From NCBI GenBank assembly GCA_016285615.1, contig JAEERB010000036.1, positions 1 through 18,961 of the forward strand: a stretch of DNA of 18,961 nucleotides. Direction: 5' to 3'. How positions within the stretch are numbered: position 1 is the stretch's first letter; each line of letters starts with the position of its first letter. This DNA comes from Bacteroidales bacterium. GTDB taxonomy: Bacteria > Bacteroidota > Bacteroidia > Bacteroidales > WCHB1-69. Shown piece by piece: positions 1 through 7,406 of the stretch. The notes under the pieces are model-generated. The model was not told the DNA's origin and made no database searches. It saw only the letters and a list, made by a program, of their open reading frames with translations. A program made the position numbers and the translations under genes.

Positions 1-828
1 GAAGACTGTTTCTACAGCATCAACGAGGAGAAACAGATCTACTACGCCTCCGACCAAAGCCAGATGATTATGGCCATGGCCAAGGAGACCAACTTCGACT
101 ACAAGCCGGAAGACATCCTCGGCTCGTCCGTCTATGACCGCGACTGCAACCCGTCTGTCCCCTTGGAAATTGTACCCGACTGGGGCTCGGCCATCTGCCT
201 CTTCAGCGTGAGCCAGACCAGGAACTACGACTTCGTGTCAGGGAAGAGCACCGACCAGGAAGTACACAACATCATCAACGAGTTCTTTGTGAAGCCCGAC
301 GGCAACAGCAACGTGCTCATCAAGGAGCTGTGCGCCAAGTTCAGCGACCACTACCGTCAGCACGCCAACCGGGAGCTGCACTTCTACAAGGATAAGTACG
401 GCGACAGCCGCAACCCCAACATTGTGAAGAGCAAGACTTACAACCAGTTGGCCGTTGAGTACCTGACCGCTGCGGGCTGGATGGTGATCGAGCACGAGCA
501 TCCGGGAATGGAGCCGCCACAATCTGACAAGTACTTGCTCATTAACAGCATCCTGAAGGAAGACAATCCGGAACTGCCGCTCTTCCGCATCAACGGCACC
601 CGCTGCCGCTACACACTCATCTCGATGAACAACGCAATGGTGAAGGAGTACGACGGCAAGCTGGGAAAAGACAAGAGCAGCGAGCGGCGCGGCAGCGGTG
701 TGCTGCCGGAGGAAGCCACCCATTTCTCTGATGCCGTCGATAAGATCCTGTGGACCAAGTACGGCACCATCGTCAAGCGCGACGGCGGCGACTTCGTGCC
801 AGTGCGGATGGGCGGTAAGACGCTGTAA
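1..828 (+). CDS. terL: Phage terminase large subunit, C-terminal nuclease part (5' end outside window)
   Basis: This is the 3' part of the DNA-packaging motor ATPase/nuclease, which cuts concatemeric phage DNA and drives it into the prohead through the portal. The frame is open from base 1 with no start codon, so the gene begins upstream; 275 codons are visible. The first Met (64) is internal. The visible part fits the RNase H-like nuclease domain: a metal-binding Asp context at IVPDWGSAICLF (about 175-210), a YGDSRN segment with following LAVEYLTAAGW (about 400-480), and the late acidic motif HFSDAVDKILW (about 720-752). The ATPase domain is not in view. Codon use is rich in C-ending codons (GAC, AAC, ATC), unlike the portal gene downstream. 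Assignment as TerL is by family pattern; catalytic residues are inferred. Confidence 0.8.
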   Translation, partial: EDCFYSINEEKQIYYASDQSQMIMAMAKETNFDYKPEDILGSSVYDRDCNPSVPLEIVPDWGSAICLFSVSQTRNYDFVSGKSTDQEVHNIINEFFVKPDGNSNVLIKELCAKFSDHYRQHANRELHFYKDKYGDSRNPNIVKSKTYNQLAVEYLTAAGWMVIEHEHPGMEPPQSDKYLLINSILKEDNPELPLFRINGTRCRYTLISMNNAMVKEYDGKLGKDKSSERRGSGVLPEEATHFSDAVDKILWTKYGTIVKRDGGDFVPVRMGGKTL

Positions 829-960
829 TTATTTTCGTCGGTTACACATACCGCTGTCATATTTCCTTGCAAACCGGAAAAAGAAATTTCCGTGCCAAGT
901 AGGGCGAGCGGCGGCTCTCGAAATGCTTGAGTAAGAAAGAATTGTTTTTTGGATTGGTCA

Positions 961-983
961 AAACGCTGAAAAATAGCGTTTTG
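961..983 (+). terminator. Hairpin, possible terminator of the terminase operon
   Basis: A perfect inverted repeat AAAACGCT / AGCGTTTT with a 7-nt loop (gaaaaat) lies about 130 nt after the terminase stop. The 3' arm ends in TTTTG, so the U-run is partly inside the stem; a second AT-rich run follows. It could work on both strands. Termination is inferred from the fold only. Confidence 0.45.
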
Positions 984-1196
984 CAAAAATTTTCATTTCG
1001 TAATTTTTTTTGTTTTGAATAGTGGTAGAAAAAGTGTGTAATATTTTGTGTAAAAAATAATTTTTTTTGAGATTATTCCTGTATATCAGTTATTTATACA
1101 GTTGTTTTGTGTCCTTCTGGGACTCAAACGTGGAACTTTATTATCTGAAGAGAAAAGAGGGGAAAAGTTGTTCCAAAGCGATTGAGGTCACAGTGT

Positions 1197-1204
1197 TATT
1201 TTTG
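1197..1204 (+). promoter_or_regulatory. Candidate Bacteroidetes -7 box (TATTTTTG) for the structural operon
   Basis: TATTTTTG matches TAnnTTTG exactly and ends 14 nt before the start codon at 1219. No good TTTG -33 box sits 19-21 nt upstream, so only half of the promoter is convincing. It would give a leader of about 9 nt. Confidence 0.4.
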
Positions 1205-1218
1205 TCAAAAAAGATGAA

Positions 1219-1497
1219 ATGAGCAATACAATGCAAAGGGCAGATGTGCTGGTTGAAATGGAAACCCGTGAGACTGCAGATGGTCGTTCCCGATACTATT
1301 CCATCCAGTTTTACAAAAAGAATGGCGAACTGGTGACACTCACACGGGCGCGCAGCTGTGGATTGAGGATGAATATGACCGACAATCGCACGCGCGGTGT
1401 GCAGCAGGTGGATGATCATGGAAACGCTGTTGGGCACATCTATCCGGTTTGCATTGACAATATCAGGATGTTCAATAATATGAGAGTTAAGATATAG
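1219..1497 (+). CDS. Small conserved phage protein upstream of portal, unknown function
   Basis: A 92-residue basic protein with no signal peptide, membrane segment or domain I recognise. Its middle carries the segments YYSIQFYKKNGELVTLTRAR and IDNIRMFNNMRV. The start at 1219 is the second of two nearby ATGs; the first (1214) runs into a stop after two codons. It ends 3 nt before the portal start, so the two are probably co-transcribed, with a -7 box 15 nt upstream. I believe similar small proteins precede portal genes in Bacteroidales prophages, which would point to a structural or assembly role, but the function is unknown. Confidence 0.65.
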   Translation: MSNTMQRADVLVEMETRETADGRSRYYSIQFYKKNGELVTLTRARSCGLRMNMTDNRTRGVQQVDDHGNAVGHIYPVCIDNIRMFNNMRVKI

Positions 1498-1500
1498 ACT

Positions 1501-2823
1501 ATGGATATATTATTCAATAAAGAAGGTACGCCGCTGATGTTGAGTGGCAAAGCCGTTTTTGGTAGCACTATAGGCAGTAAAAGGGTGGTGGAAACACCTG
1601 AGTATCTGTTTTCGTTCAAGGATGTGGAGTATGTGCAATGGGGTGACAATAACTGTTATCCGGATGATGCGGATGCTGTTATTGAGGGGACCAGTGTACT
1701 GAAGACGGGATTGAACTATAAGGTGCGCTGTTGCTATGGTCAGGGAGTTGTTCCTGTGCAAGTGGTGGGCTTTGACGATAATAACAGCGAGGTGCTGAAG
1801 CCGGTGAATGATGCGGATGTGCTGTCGTATCTTCGCGGTTTGCCGTTCAGGAATTTCCATACCGCCGCGTTTCGTGACCTTATCAAGTTTGGAAACTGTT
1901 TCCCTCTGCTGGTGTTCAACAATGCCGGTGACAAGATTGTGAGGGTGGAGATTCTGAATGCGCGCCATTGCCGTATCAGCAAGAATAAGAAGAAGTTGCT
2001 GGTTTACGGTGATTGGAAGAATAGTTCGCCAACAGACAGAGATTATGCTGTTTATGATGTGCTGGATGAGCAGGATCCTGTATATGATCTGATGTGGCGA
2101 AAGGATACTGGAAACCTGGAGAATGTGAGAGCTATTGCCTTTCCGCGTATTAAAAACTATTTCAGTAATAATGACTACTATGCCACTCCGGATTGGAAGT
2201 CGGCATACGATAGCGGATGGATTGACATCGCCCATAAGATTCCGCAGTTTTTGAACAAGGCCTACGAAAACGCGATGAGCCTGATGTGGCACGTCCAGAT
2301 TCCGGCTTCGTATTGGGAGAAGCAGTTCCCGAAGGCGGAGTACAAGAATGTGGAAGAGCGCAAAAAGCTGATTCAAGAGTATATGGACAATTTTGAAAAA
2401 GAGCTTACCGACACCAAAAATGCCAATAAGACCTTGGTTACCCAATATTACATTGATGAGAGTGGCAAGAAGAACGGCGAGTGGCTTCTTACCAAGCTGG
2501 ATAGCAGCCTAAAGGCGGAAGAGCGTTTGAGCACTTCGGCGGCAGCAAACAGCGAGATTCTCTTTTCGCTGATGGTGAACCCGAGTGTGTTGGGTGCGGG
2601 TATGCCAGGCGGACCGTACAGCGGCAATGCCGGCAGCGGCTCTGATATTCGTGAGGGGTTGCTGGCGAGCATGATCTTGAGCCACATCGAGAAGCAGATG
2701 GTTCTGGACCCTGTGGAGATGATGCTGCAGTTCAATGGCTATAAGAACATCGACCTGAAGTACCGCAATATCAATCTTACTACGCTGGACAGCGGAAGAA
2801 ATACACAAGAATCGTTGACATAG
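1501..2823 (+). CDS. Phage portal protein
   Basis: A 440-residue protein of portal size, two genes after the terminase. Portals form the dodecameric ring at the capsid vertex through which DNA passes and to which terminase and neck proteins dock. The sequence has the expected order: an N-terminal alpha/beta region (residues about 40-150, with YVQWGDNNCYPDDADAV), a middle segment rich in aromatic residues (about 220-270), a charged helical stem region (about 270-310) and a C-terminal region with the low-complexity PGGPYSGNAGSGSDIREG (about 363-380) followed by a helical clip-like segment. The start at 1501 sits 3 nt after the upstream stop. Family assignment rests on size, context and pattern; it belongs to the divergent Bacteroidales phage portals rather than a lambda- or SPP1-type I could align by eye. 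Confidence 0.75.
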   Translation: MDILFNKEGTPLMLSGKAVFGSTIGSKRVVETPEYLFSFKDVEYVQWGDNNCYPDDADAVIEGTSVLKTGLNYKVRCCYGQGVVPVQVVGFDDNNSEVLKPVNDADVLSYLRGLPFRNFHTAAFRDLIKFGNCFPLLVFNNAGDKIVRVEILNARHCRISKNKKKLLVYGDWKNSSPTDRDYAVYDVLDEQDPVYDLMWRKDTGNLENVRAIAFPRIKNYFSNNDYYATPDWKSAYDSGWIDIAHKIPQFLNKAYENAMSLMWHVQIPASYWEKQFPKAEYKNVEERKKLIQEYMDNFEKELTDTKNANKTLVTQYYIDESGKKNGEWLLTKLDSSLKAEERLSTSAAANSEILFSLMVNPSVLGAGMPGGPYSGNAGSGSDIREGLLASMILSHIEKQMVLDPVEMMLQFNGYKNIDLKYRNINLTTLDSGRNTQESLT

Positions 2824-2829
2824 TTAAAG

Positions 2830-2852
2830 ATTCCGCAGCGGTGCTGCGGAAT
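2830..2852 (+). repeat. Hairpin repeat, copy 1 (ATTCCGCAGC stem)
   Basis: Perfect 10-bp inverted repeat ATTCCGCAGC / GCTGCGGAAT with loop ggt, between the portal stop and the next gene. The right side continues GGTAAGTTAAAAGTTGA. It is the same element type as at 16853-16875 and 8365-8382 (shared GCGGAATGG right end). There is no U-tract, so it is not an obvious terminator. Confidence 0.8.
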
Positions 2853-2854
2853 GG

Positions 2855-2877
2855 TAAGTTAAAAGTTGAAAGTTATG
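2855..2877 (+). repeat. AGTTAAAAGTTGAAAGTT repeat running into a start codon
   Basis: Short tandem units of the form AGTTRARAGTTGA lead directly into the ATG at 2875. The same repeat type occurs at 4326-4368, 5050-5062 and 16878-16902. It has no Shine-Dalgarno sequence and supplies a TTG at 2866 that can be miscalled as the start. Confidence 0.7.
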
Positions 2878-3921
2878 GGACCGAGATTGTTTTCGGAGGA
2901 GTATAATGAGCGGGCTGACGAGTTCAAGCAATATTTGCCCGTGAACATCAACCTGCGGTTTGAGACCGTGGCATCACACCTGGCATTGTGCGAGGAGAAC
3001 TATATCCGCCCGCTGTTGGGCGACTCGCTTTTCAGCCGGCTGGTGGATTTTTATGCAGCGCAGCTGGTGACTGCCGATGACAGTTCCGTCAGTGAAGTGG
3101 TTGCTGCTGGTGATTCAAGTGAAGAAGATAGCGTCGAATCTGAGCAGCAGCTGCTCGATATGGTGCGCTTTGCCTTGGTAAGGCTTGCCATTTGGAAGGG
3201 TTACGATGTGATTAGTGCTGTGATAAGCGATACGGGCGTTTCGCAGGAGGTGGACAAAGAGAACAGGCTGTACCGTTACCAGGAGGAGAATATCAAACGC
3301 AGCCTGAAGAATGAAGGCTTTGACTATCTTGACAATGTGCTGGAATTTTTGGAAAAACATGTTGAAGAATTTCCAGAGTTCGCCGATTCTCCATACAAAC
3401 TGTCGGCGGTTCACTCGCTCATCCGCAATACCAGGATGTTTGATGAGTGTTATGACATTGCCGGCAGCCGCCTGGTGTATCTGAAGATGCGGCAGTATGT
3501 AAGAGATGTGGAACTTATCGACCTGCAGCACCGCATCGGGACGGATTTTTACGCAGAGCTGTTGGATGCAGATGAGTCGGAGGCGAAGTACAAGGCCATT
3601 ATGCCAGCCATCAGGCGGTATGTTGTTTATACGGCATTGGTAGCCGGCATAGGCGAACTTCACAAGATGCCGACCGAGAAGGGGCTGGTGTTTGAGAGCA
3701 GCACGTTGGAGGGCGTGAGCGAAAGCCCCGTTACACACTCGCAGGTAGCCGAGACGAGAATGCTGCTGGCCAAGAAGGCGGAGATGTATCTGGCATCGGC
3801 TCTGAACTATATGACACAGCATAAATCGGATTATCCCAACTACATAGTGTTTGCCGGCGAAAGTCCTGTTGACGGGGTGATTCACAGGGATAATACAGGC
3901 AGGAAGACATGGCTGGCGTAA
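2875..3921 (+). CDS. Putative head-tail connector protein with two related halves
   Basis: A 348-residue soluble, mostly helical protein directly after the portal gene. Its place and helical make-up suggest a gp6-like head-tail adaptor, the ring that sits under the portal; it resembles the DUF6712-type proteins I associate with Bacteroidales phages (not verified). The two halves look alike: the N-terminal half has RPLLGDSLFSRLVDFYAAQ then VRFALVRLAIWKGYDVI, and the C-terminal half has ELIDLQHRIGTDFYAELL then IRRYVVYTALVAGIGEL, each followed by a long helix. An acidic Ser/Glu-rich linker lies near residues 65-90. I chose the ATG at 2875 because the TTG at 2866 lies inside an intergenic repeat. 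The portal stop is 51 nt upstream. Confidence 0.6.
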   Translation: MGPRLFSEEYNERADEFKQYLPVNINLRFETVASHLALCEENYIRPLLGDSLFSRLVDFYAAQLVTADDSSVSEVVAAGDSSEEDSVESEQQLLDMVRFALVRLAIWKGYDVISAVISDTGVSQEVDKENRLYRYQEENIKRSLKNEGFDYLDNVLEFLEKHVEEFPEFADSPYKLSAVHSLIRNTRMFDECYDIAGSRLVYLKMRQYVRDVELIDLQHRIGTDFYAELLDADESEAKYKAIMPAIRRYVVYTALVAGIGELHKMPTEKGLVFESSTLEGVSESPVTHSQVAETRMLLAKKAEMYLASALNYMTQHKSDYPNYIVFAGESPVDGVIHRDNTGRKTWLA

Positions 3922-3954
3922 TTGCAATTCACAATTCATAATGCACAATTTATA
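3922..3954 (+). repeat. AATTCACAATTCATAATGC-type short repeat
   Basis: Imperfect tandem units AATTCAC / AATTCAT / AATGCAC / AATTTAT fill the gap between the connector stop and the ATG at 3955. This is the style of short intergenic repeat common in Bacteroidales genomes. Translating through it gives an artificial N-terminal extension from a TTG at 3922. Confidence 0.65.
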
Positions 3955-4335
3955 ATGGACATTACAACGATTATAGGTTACTTGATTACGCCCGTTACGG
4001 GTGCAATAGGCTGGTTCGCCGGTACCAGGCAGCGAAGAAACACGGCGGTTCAGAGTCTGCAGGAAACTATCGGTATGCTGTCGGCCACCATTCAGGAGGA
4101 CAATGCCAAGATTGTGAATATGCTTGGCGATTTGCAGTCGCTGCGTGCCGAGAACGCAGATTTGAAGAACGAGATTAAGGCGGTGAGGATGGAGAATGCG
4201 GAACTAAAGGCAGGTCAGAACGAATTGATGGGGCAGATTGAGTCGCTGAAGGTGGAGAACCAGGAGCTGAACAGCCTGATACGGTCGGCAGGCATCACGA
4301 GACCGAGGGCGAAGAAGGCAAAAGGGGAGAGTTAA
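3955..4335 (+). CDS. Membrane-anchored coiled-coil protein next to amidase (holin/spanin-like candidate)
   Basis: A 126-residue protein with one N-terminal hydrophobic segment (residues about 4-22, ITTIIGYLITPVTGAIGWFAG) followed by a basic turn (TRQRRN) and a long coiled coil (about 35-110) with repeated QSLRAENADLKNEI-like heptads, ending in a basic tail. The shape is that of a membrane-tethered rod. Because the next gene is a cell-wall amidase with no signal peptide, a lysis role (holin or inner-membrane spanin-like) is a reasonable guess, but no family motif proves it; a structural or scaffold-like role is possible. I chose the ATG at 3955, since the upstream TTG lies in a repeat. Its stop codon sits inside the next repeat array. 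Confidence 0.55.
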   Translation: MDITTIIGYLITPVTGAIGWFAGTRQRRNTAVQSLQETIGMLSATIQEDNAKIVNMLGDLQSLRAENADLKNEIKAVRMENAELKAGQNELMGQIESLKVENQELNSLIRSAGITRPRAKKAKGES

Positions 4336-4368
4336 AAGTTGAGAGTTGAAAGTTAAGAGTTAAAAGTT
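4326..4368 (+). repeat. GAGTTAAAAGTTGAGAGTT repeat array spanning a stop codon
   Basis: About six units of (A/G)AGTT(A/G)A(A/G) run from the last codons of the coiled-coil gene to just before the amidase start at 4374. It is the longest of the four arrays of this type in the window. The preceding stop codon (4333-4335) is part of the repeat, so the array may have set the end of that gene. Confidence 0.75.
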
Positions 4369-4373
4369 TGGAG

Positions 4374-5042
4374 ATGAATATTGTACAGCATAAATTTCCG
4401 CAAAGCCAATATGTGATGGAGCGAACTGTGAAGAGACAGGTGGTGCTGCATCACACGGTGAGTGGTGCAGGCGTGGCAGGTGACATTGCATGGTGGGAGC
4501 ATACGATGGAGCGTGTGGCCACCCATTTCATCATTGACAGGGAAGGGCAGGTACATCAGCTGTTCCCGGAGGAGAATTGGGCTTATCACCTTGGGCTGGG
4601 GCAGAAACATTTCGCCGCCGCCAAAGTACCACAGCTGAACCTTGACAGGCAGAGTATCGGCATAGAACTGGACAGCTGGGGGCCGCTGCGCCCTCATACT
4701 GACGGACGGTTCTATCCTGCCAAGTGGAACGGCGTAACATACGTGCCCAACACGGCTTGCAAGCCGGTGAAGTATTTTTACGAGTACTGTCAGCAGAACA
4801 AGTGGAAGGGGCATCTTTATTACGAGCGTTACACTTCGGCTCAGATTGATTCGCTGTACAGTCTGTTACAGGAACTGTGCCAGCGACACGATATTCCGAA
4901 ATCATATCGCAATGAGATGTGGATGGTATCGACGAAGGCGTTGCGGGGAGAGCCTGGTATCTTTGGACACTGCTCGTACCGAAACGATAAGAGTGACCCG
5001 CATCCGCAGCCAGAGCTGGTGAATATGCTGAAGGCGCTGTGA
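4374..5042 (+). CDS. N-acetylmuramoyl-L-alanine amidase (Amidase_2/PGRP fold), phage endolysin
   Basis: A 222-residue zinc amidase that would cleave the bond between N-acetylmuramic acid and L-Ala in peptidoglycan. Amidase_2 landmarks are in order: VVLHHTVSG with His26/His27 (first zinc ligand), ATHFIIDREGQVHQLFPEE (about 49-67) and AYHLG (about 70-74), SIGIELDSWG (about 94-103, Glu99), and GIFGHCSYRNDKSDPHPQP (about 196-213) supplying His199 and probably Asp208 as the remaining ligands. No signal peptide or binding domain is visible, so export would need a holin; the upstream membrane protein is a candidate. I take the ATG at 4374 over the TTG at 4368 inside the repeat. Lying between connector and tail genes rather than in a distal lysis cassette, it could also be a virion-associated wall hydrolase. 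Confidence 0.85.
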   Translation: MNIVQHKFPQSQYVMERTVKRQVVLHHTVSGAGVAGDIAWWEHTMERVATHFIIDREGQVHQLFPEENWAYHLGLGQKHFAAAKVPQLNLDRQSIGIELDSWGPLRPHTDGRFYPAKWNGVTYVPNTACKPVKYFYEYCQQNKWKGHLYYERYTSAQIDSLYSLLQELCQRHDIPKSYRNEMWMVSTKALRGEPGIFGHCSYRNDKSDPHPQPELVNMLKAL

Positions 5043-5049
5043 GAGTGGG

Positions 5050-5082
5050 GAGTTGAGAGTTGAGCCGCAATGCCTTGCGGCT
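5050..5082 (+). repeat. AGTTGAGAGTTGA repeat plus hairpin (AGCCGCAA/TTGCGGCT)
   Basis: After the amidase stop, GAGAGTGGGGAGTTGAGAG is followed by a perfect 8-bp inverted repeat AGCCGCAA / TTGCGGCT (5063-5082, loop tgcc). The opening TGAGAGTGGG is also found right after the tape measure stop at 16844. This combination of purine-rich repeat and GC hairpin recurs at three other places. Confidence 0.7.
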
Positions 5083-5100
5083 ATACATAATATAGATAGT

Positions 5101-5574
5101 ATGACTGTTAACGAATATTACGAGTATGTGGAGCGGCTGGCCAGTGAGCACAAGCTGATTGGGCATACAGCGAAGGAACCGCATTATTTTCGCGGCGAAT
5201 TGGAGGAGTTCTATACCGATTTGAGGAACAAGGTGCGTTTTCCCGCATTGATTGCGGAGAGTTTTGAGCTGACCTTTGATGAGGACGGCAAGACACGGGA
5301 AACTTCGTACATAGTGGCCGTGGCCTATAAGGAGAGTAAGAACTGGGGCAACATATACAGTGCGATGAGCCTATGTGAGCGTATTGGCGACGAGGTTCTG
5401 CGCCGCATAACGCACGATGCCGCGGAGGGTGAGATATGCGCCAATGTGGAGGCAATTCAGGCTGTGCCTTTGCTGGATGAGCAACACCTTTACGCAGGTA
5501 TGCGCTATACCATAAGGCTGAATACGGCGATGGAGTGGGAACCGGACGATGATGAGTGGATTGAATTTCAGTAG
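5101..5574 (+). CDS. Phage neck/tail-completion candidate, unknown family
   Basis: A 157-residue acidic protein without signal peptide or membrane segment. Recognisable stretches are EYYEYVERLASEHKLIGHT, HYFRGELEEFYTDLRNKVRF and SAMSLCERIGDEVLRRI, an alternating helix and strand pattern with an acidic C-terminus (EPDDDEWIEF). Its size and position between connector-type and tail genes fit a tail terminator or head-completion protein, which is an inference, not a family match. I use the ATG at 5101; an upstream TTG (5053) lies in the repeat and would read through the hairpin. It is followed by a 23-nt gap. Confidence 0.5.
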   Translation: MTVNEYYEYVERLASEHKLIGHTAKEPHYFRGELEEFYTDLRNKVRFPALIAESFELTFDEDGKTRETSYIVAVAYKESKNWGNIYSAMSLCERIGDEVLRRITHDAAEGEICANVEAIQAVPLLDEQHLYAGMRYTIRLNTAMEWEPDDDEWIEFQ

Positions 5575-5597
5575 TAACAATTAAAAAATAGAGTATT

Positions 5598-5921
5598 ATG
5601 GTAACAACATTAACTTTTCAAGAACAGGCCGACGGCAAGTATGCGGCCTCATTCACTGCATCTGGAACCAATACATTGGTGCAGGTTCAGCGTGTAAGCA
5701 AAGGATATTTTCGTGTGACAGCTGGCTGTGACGCAGAACATCAGACAGTAATCGTCAAAGAGGAGTCGCCTGATGTTGTGTGCAGGTTGTGTTTGCCGGA
5801 AGGTACGGTGGTGAGGGTTGTGAGTGACACTTTACCGAGCTATGGGAAGGTGATTGTATCGGAGATTGCTGGCGGTAGCAATATAAGCATTGACAACGAA
5901 GGAAACATAACAGTTGATTAA
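5598..5921 (+). CDS. Small beta-rich phage protein, unknown function
   Basis: A 107-residue protein beginning MVTTLTFQEQADGKYAASFT, with alternating hydrophobic beta-strand pattern throughout and a Gly/Asn-rich end (GGSNISIDNEGNITVD). The pattern resembles small decoration or tail-associated beta-sandwich proteins, but I recognise no family. Its final motif, strand-turn-N-I-T-V, is similar in style to the headpiece of the next gene. Spacing to the next gene is 17 nt; it probably shares its transcript. Confidence 0.5.
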   Translation: MVTTLTFQEQADGKYAASFTASGTNTLVQVQRVSKGYFRVTAGCDAEHQTVIVKEESPDVVCRLCLPEGTVVRVVSDTLPSYGKVIVSEIAGGSNISIDNEGNITVD

Positions 5922-5938
5922 TCATTCAAAAGCGAAAT

Positions 5939-6358
5939 ATGTCAGAAAATACAGTACAACAGGAGAATCCCGTGGAGGCACGGAGCATAACCATTGATGG
6001 TACAACCTATCTGTTTAAGGATGAGGAGGCAAGGGAAAGGATAGAGGTTTCGGTAGGCATGGCTTACACTAATCTCGGAACACAGAGCGGATCTGTGAGT
6101 CTGACTTTCCCGGCCACACAAAGGGCATATCAGGAACTGGATACCAATGGAAATATCACTGTGAACATCACTGCCGAAAATACAGGAGAGAACTGCCTGT
6201 TGGTAAACAATACTGGTTCTTCGGACATAGAGGTTTCGATAGGGCAGGTGAACCAGTTGGAGCAAACAGCAGTGAAAACGCCCGAGGACGGTATCGTGGT
6301 GCCAGCAGGCGGTTCGACTGAAATATGGATTACGGTGTTTGCCAACCGTGCGGTGGTA
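5939..6358 (+). repeat. Direct repeat, copy 1: headpiece coding segment
   Basis: This 420-bp segment matches 7407-7826 closely, starting a few bases before the ATG (AAAAGCGAAAT versus AAAAGCGAGAT) and ending at the codons for FANRAVV. The copies lie 1468 bp apart in the same orientation and bracket the whole LRR region. Confidence 0.9.
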
Positions 6359-7396
6359 ACGCTGCGCTCTATGACGGAGACCAGTGCAGCTCCAGTGCTT
6401 GATTCCGTTGATTATCCTTGCTTTACGAATACTAATTCAGGGGCAAGCACGATTTCAATGTCACATCAAGGAACAAATGCAAGTTCCACGAAGCCTGTAA
6501 TCTACTATTCTTTTGACAAGTCCAACTGGATTCTTTGGGACTTTTCTGCTGTTACTGTTCAAATGGGAGAAACCATATATTTCAAGGGAGAAAACAATAG
6601 CAGAATAGGTTCGAGCGCGTCAGATTACAGTCAGTTTGCTATGACTGGAAAATTCCGTGCGAGCGGAAACTTGATGTACATTCTATCAACGACGCCTCCT
6701 TCCATAGCATCTTACTGCTTCTATAGGTTGTTCTCTGATTGTTCAGTGTTAGTGTCAGCACCAGAGTTACCAGCGAAGACACTTGCAGATCATTGTTATT
6801 CTTTGATGTTTTATAACTGCTCTGCTCTTACGCGACCGCCAGAGTTACCAGCGACGACACTTGGCACAAACTGTTATGACCAGATGTTTTATAAATGCGC
6901 AGCAATGAAGTATGCGCCAGCACTGTTAGCGACTACTCTTGTTGATTACTGCTATCGAGCAATGTTCATGGATTGCACATCTTTAGTTGACGCACCTTTG
7001 ATTCTTGGAACAACGCTTGCATCCTATTGTTGTGCTGAAATGTTTTATGGTTGCACTTCTTTGGCTTCTCCGCCAGATTTACCTGCGACATCACTTAAGA
7101 CTTACTGTTATTCAGAAATGTTCCGCGGCTGTACATCATTAGTATCTTCTCCGCTGCTTCGTGCAACTTCCATTACTACAAGCAGAGTCTATAATAAAAT
7201 GTTCTATGGCTGCACTTCGCTGCGAGCAGTATTCATTAAAGCCACTTCTATTACAAGCTCTGCACTCACGAAACCTTTGGACGCGTGGCTTACAGGTGTA
7301 CCGAATGTGGGCGCATTCTTCTGCAATTCATCACCGAGTTATTCAAGCGGTGATGGAGGTATGCCGTCTGGTTGGACGAAGTTTACAATCTACTAA
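5939..7396 (+). CDS. Phage decoration/adhesin protein: beta headpiece plus BspA-like leucine-rich repeats
   Basis: A 485-residue protein in three parts. Residues 1-140 form a headpiece (ITIDGTTYLFKDEEAR, later NTGENCLLVNNTGSSDIEVS) found again, with 130 of 140 residues identical, in the next gene. Residues about 150-255 are a beta-rich linker with aromatic residues. Residues 260-440 hold seven repeats with a 26-residue period, anchored by Cys at 260, 286, 312, 338, 364 and 390; the consensus is CY..MFY.CTSL..APELPATTL, typical of the BspA-like LRR proteins abundant in Bacteroidales. A Gly/Ser-rich tail follows. No signal peptide is present, so it is more likely carried on the virion (attachment to host or mucus glycans) than secreted by the host; that is inference. 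The upstream AAAAGCGAAAT is duplicated before the second copy. Confidence 0.65.
   Translation: MSENTVQQENPVEARSITIDGTTYLFKDEEARERIEVSVGMAYTNLGTQSGSVSLTFPATQRAYQELDTNGNITVNITAENTGENCLLVNNTGSSDIEVSIGQVNQLEQTAVKTPEDGIVVPAGGSTEIWITVFANRAVVTLRSMTETSAAPVLDSVDYPCFTNTNSGASTISMSHQGTNASSTKPVIYYSFDKSNWILWDFSAVTVQMGETIYFKGENNSRIGSSASDYSQFAMTGKFRASGNLMYILSTTPPSIASYCFYRLFSDCSVLVSAPELPAKTLADHCYSLMFYNCSALTRPPELPATTLGTNCYDQMFYKCAAMKYAPALLATTLVDYCYRAMFMDCTSLVDAPLILGTTLASYCCAEMFYGCTSLASPPDLPATSLKTYCYSEMFRGCTSLVSSPLLRATSITTSRVYNKMFYGCTSLRAVFIKATSITSSALTKPLDAWLTGVPNVGAFFCNSSPSYSSGDGGMPSGWTKFTIY
6716..7258 (+). repeat. 78-bp leucine-rich-repeat units within the adhesin gene
   Basis: Seven diverged units of 78 bp (26 residues) encode the CYxxMFxxCTSLxxAPxLPATTL pattern. 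Units differ at many positions, so this is an old protein repeat rather than a recently expanded DNA tandem repeat. Confidence 0.8.
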
Positions 7397-7406
7397 AAAG
7401 CGAGAT

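Larger units (their letters stand above)
829..1218. other. 390-bp AT-rich spacer between terminase and structural genes
   Basis: I see no convincing gene here. The stretch has a weak 6-bp hairpin (CGGAAA/TTTCCG, 875-892), a perfect 8-bp hairpin (961-983), a very AT-rich block (about 985-1105) and a candidate -7 promoter box at 1197-1204. It separates the C-ending-codon terminase gene from the differently composed portal block and may mark a mosaic joint. Short open frames on either strand lack supporting features. Confidence 0.6.

Noticed and set aside
875..892. Hairpin CGGAAA / TTTCCG downstream of terminase
   Set aside because: Only 6 bp with an A-rich loop and no U-tract; not enough to call a terminator.
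1109..1135. Segment GTCCTTCTGGGACTCAAACG resembling the reverse complement of a tRNA T-arm (possible tRNA remnant or attachment site)
   Set aside because: The T-stem does not pair, there is no anticodon arm or acceptor stem nearby, and no integrase is in the window.
2866..2874. TTG start for the connector gene, and similar TTG starts at 3922, 4368 and 5053
   Set aside because: All lie within short intergenic repeats; ATG codons just downstream give sensible N-termini.
6716..7258. Regular 78-bp repeats considered as a CRISPR or tandem-repeat array
   Set aside because: They keep an open frame and a clear LRR protein pattern, and have no conserved repeat/variable spacer structure; no CRISPR array is present in the window.
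7161..7406. Upstream extension of the headpiece-only gene through the end of the LRR gene
   Set aside because: It runs in a different frame of the LRR gene; the ATG at 7407 is the exact counterpart of the paralogue's start at 5939.
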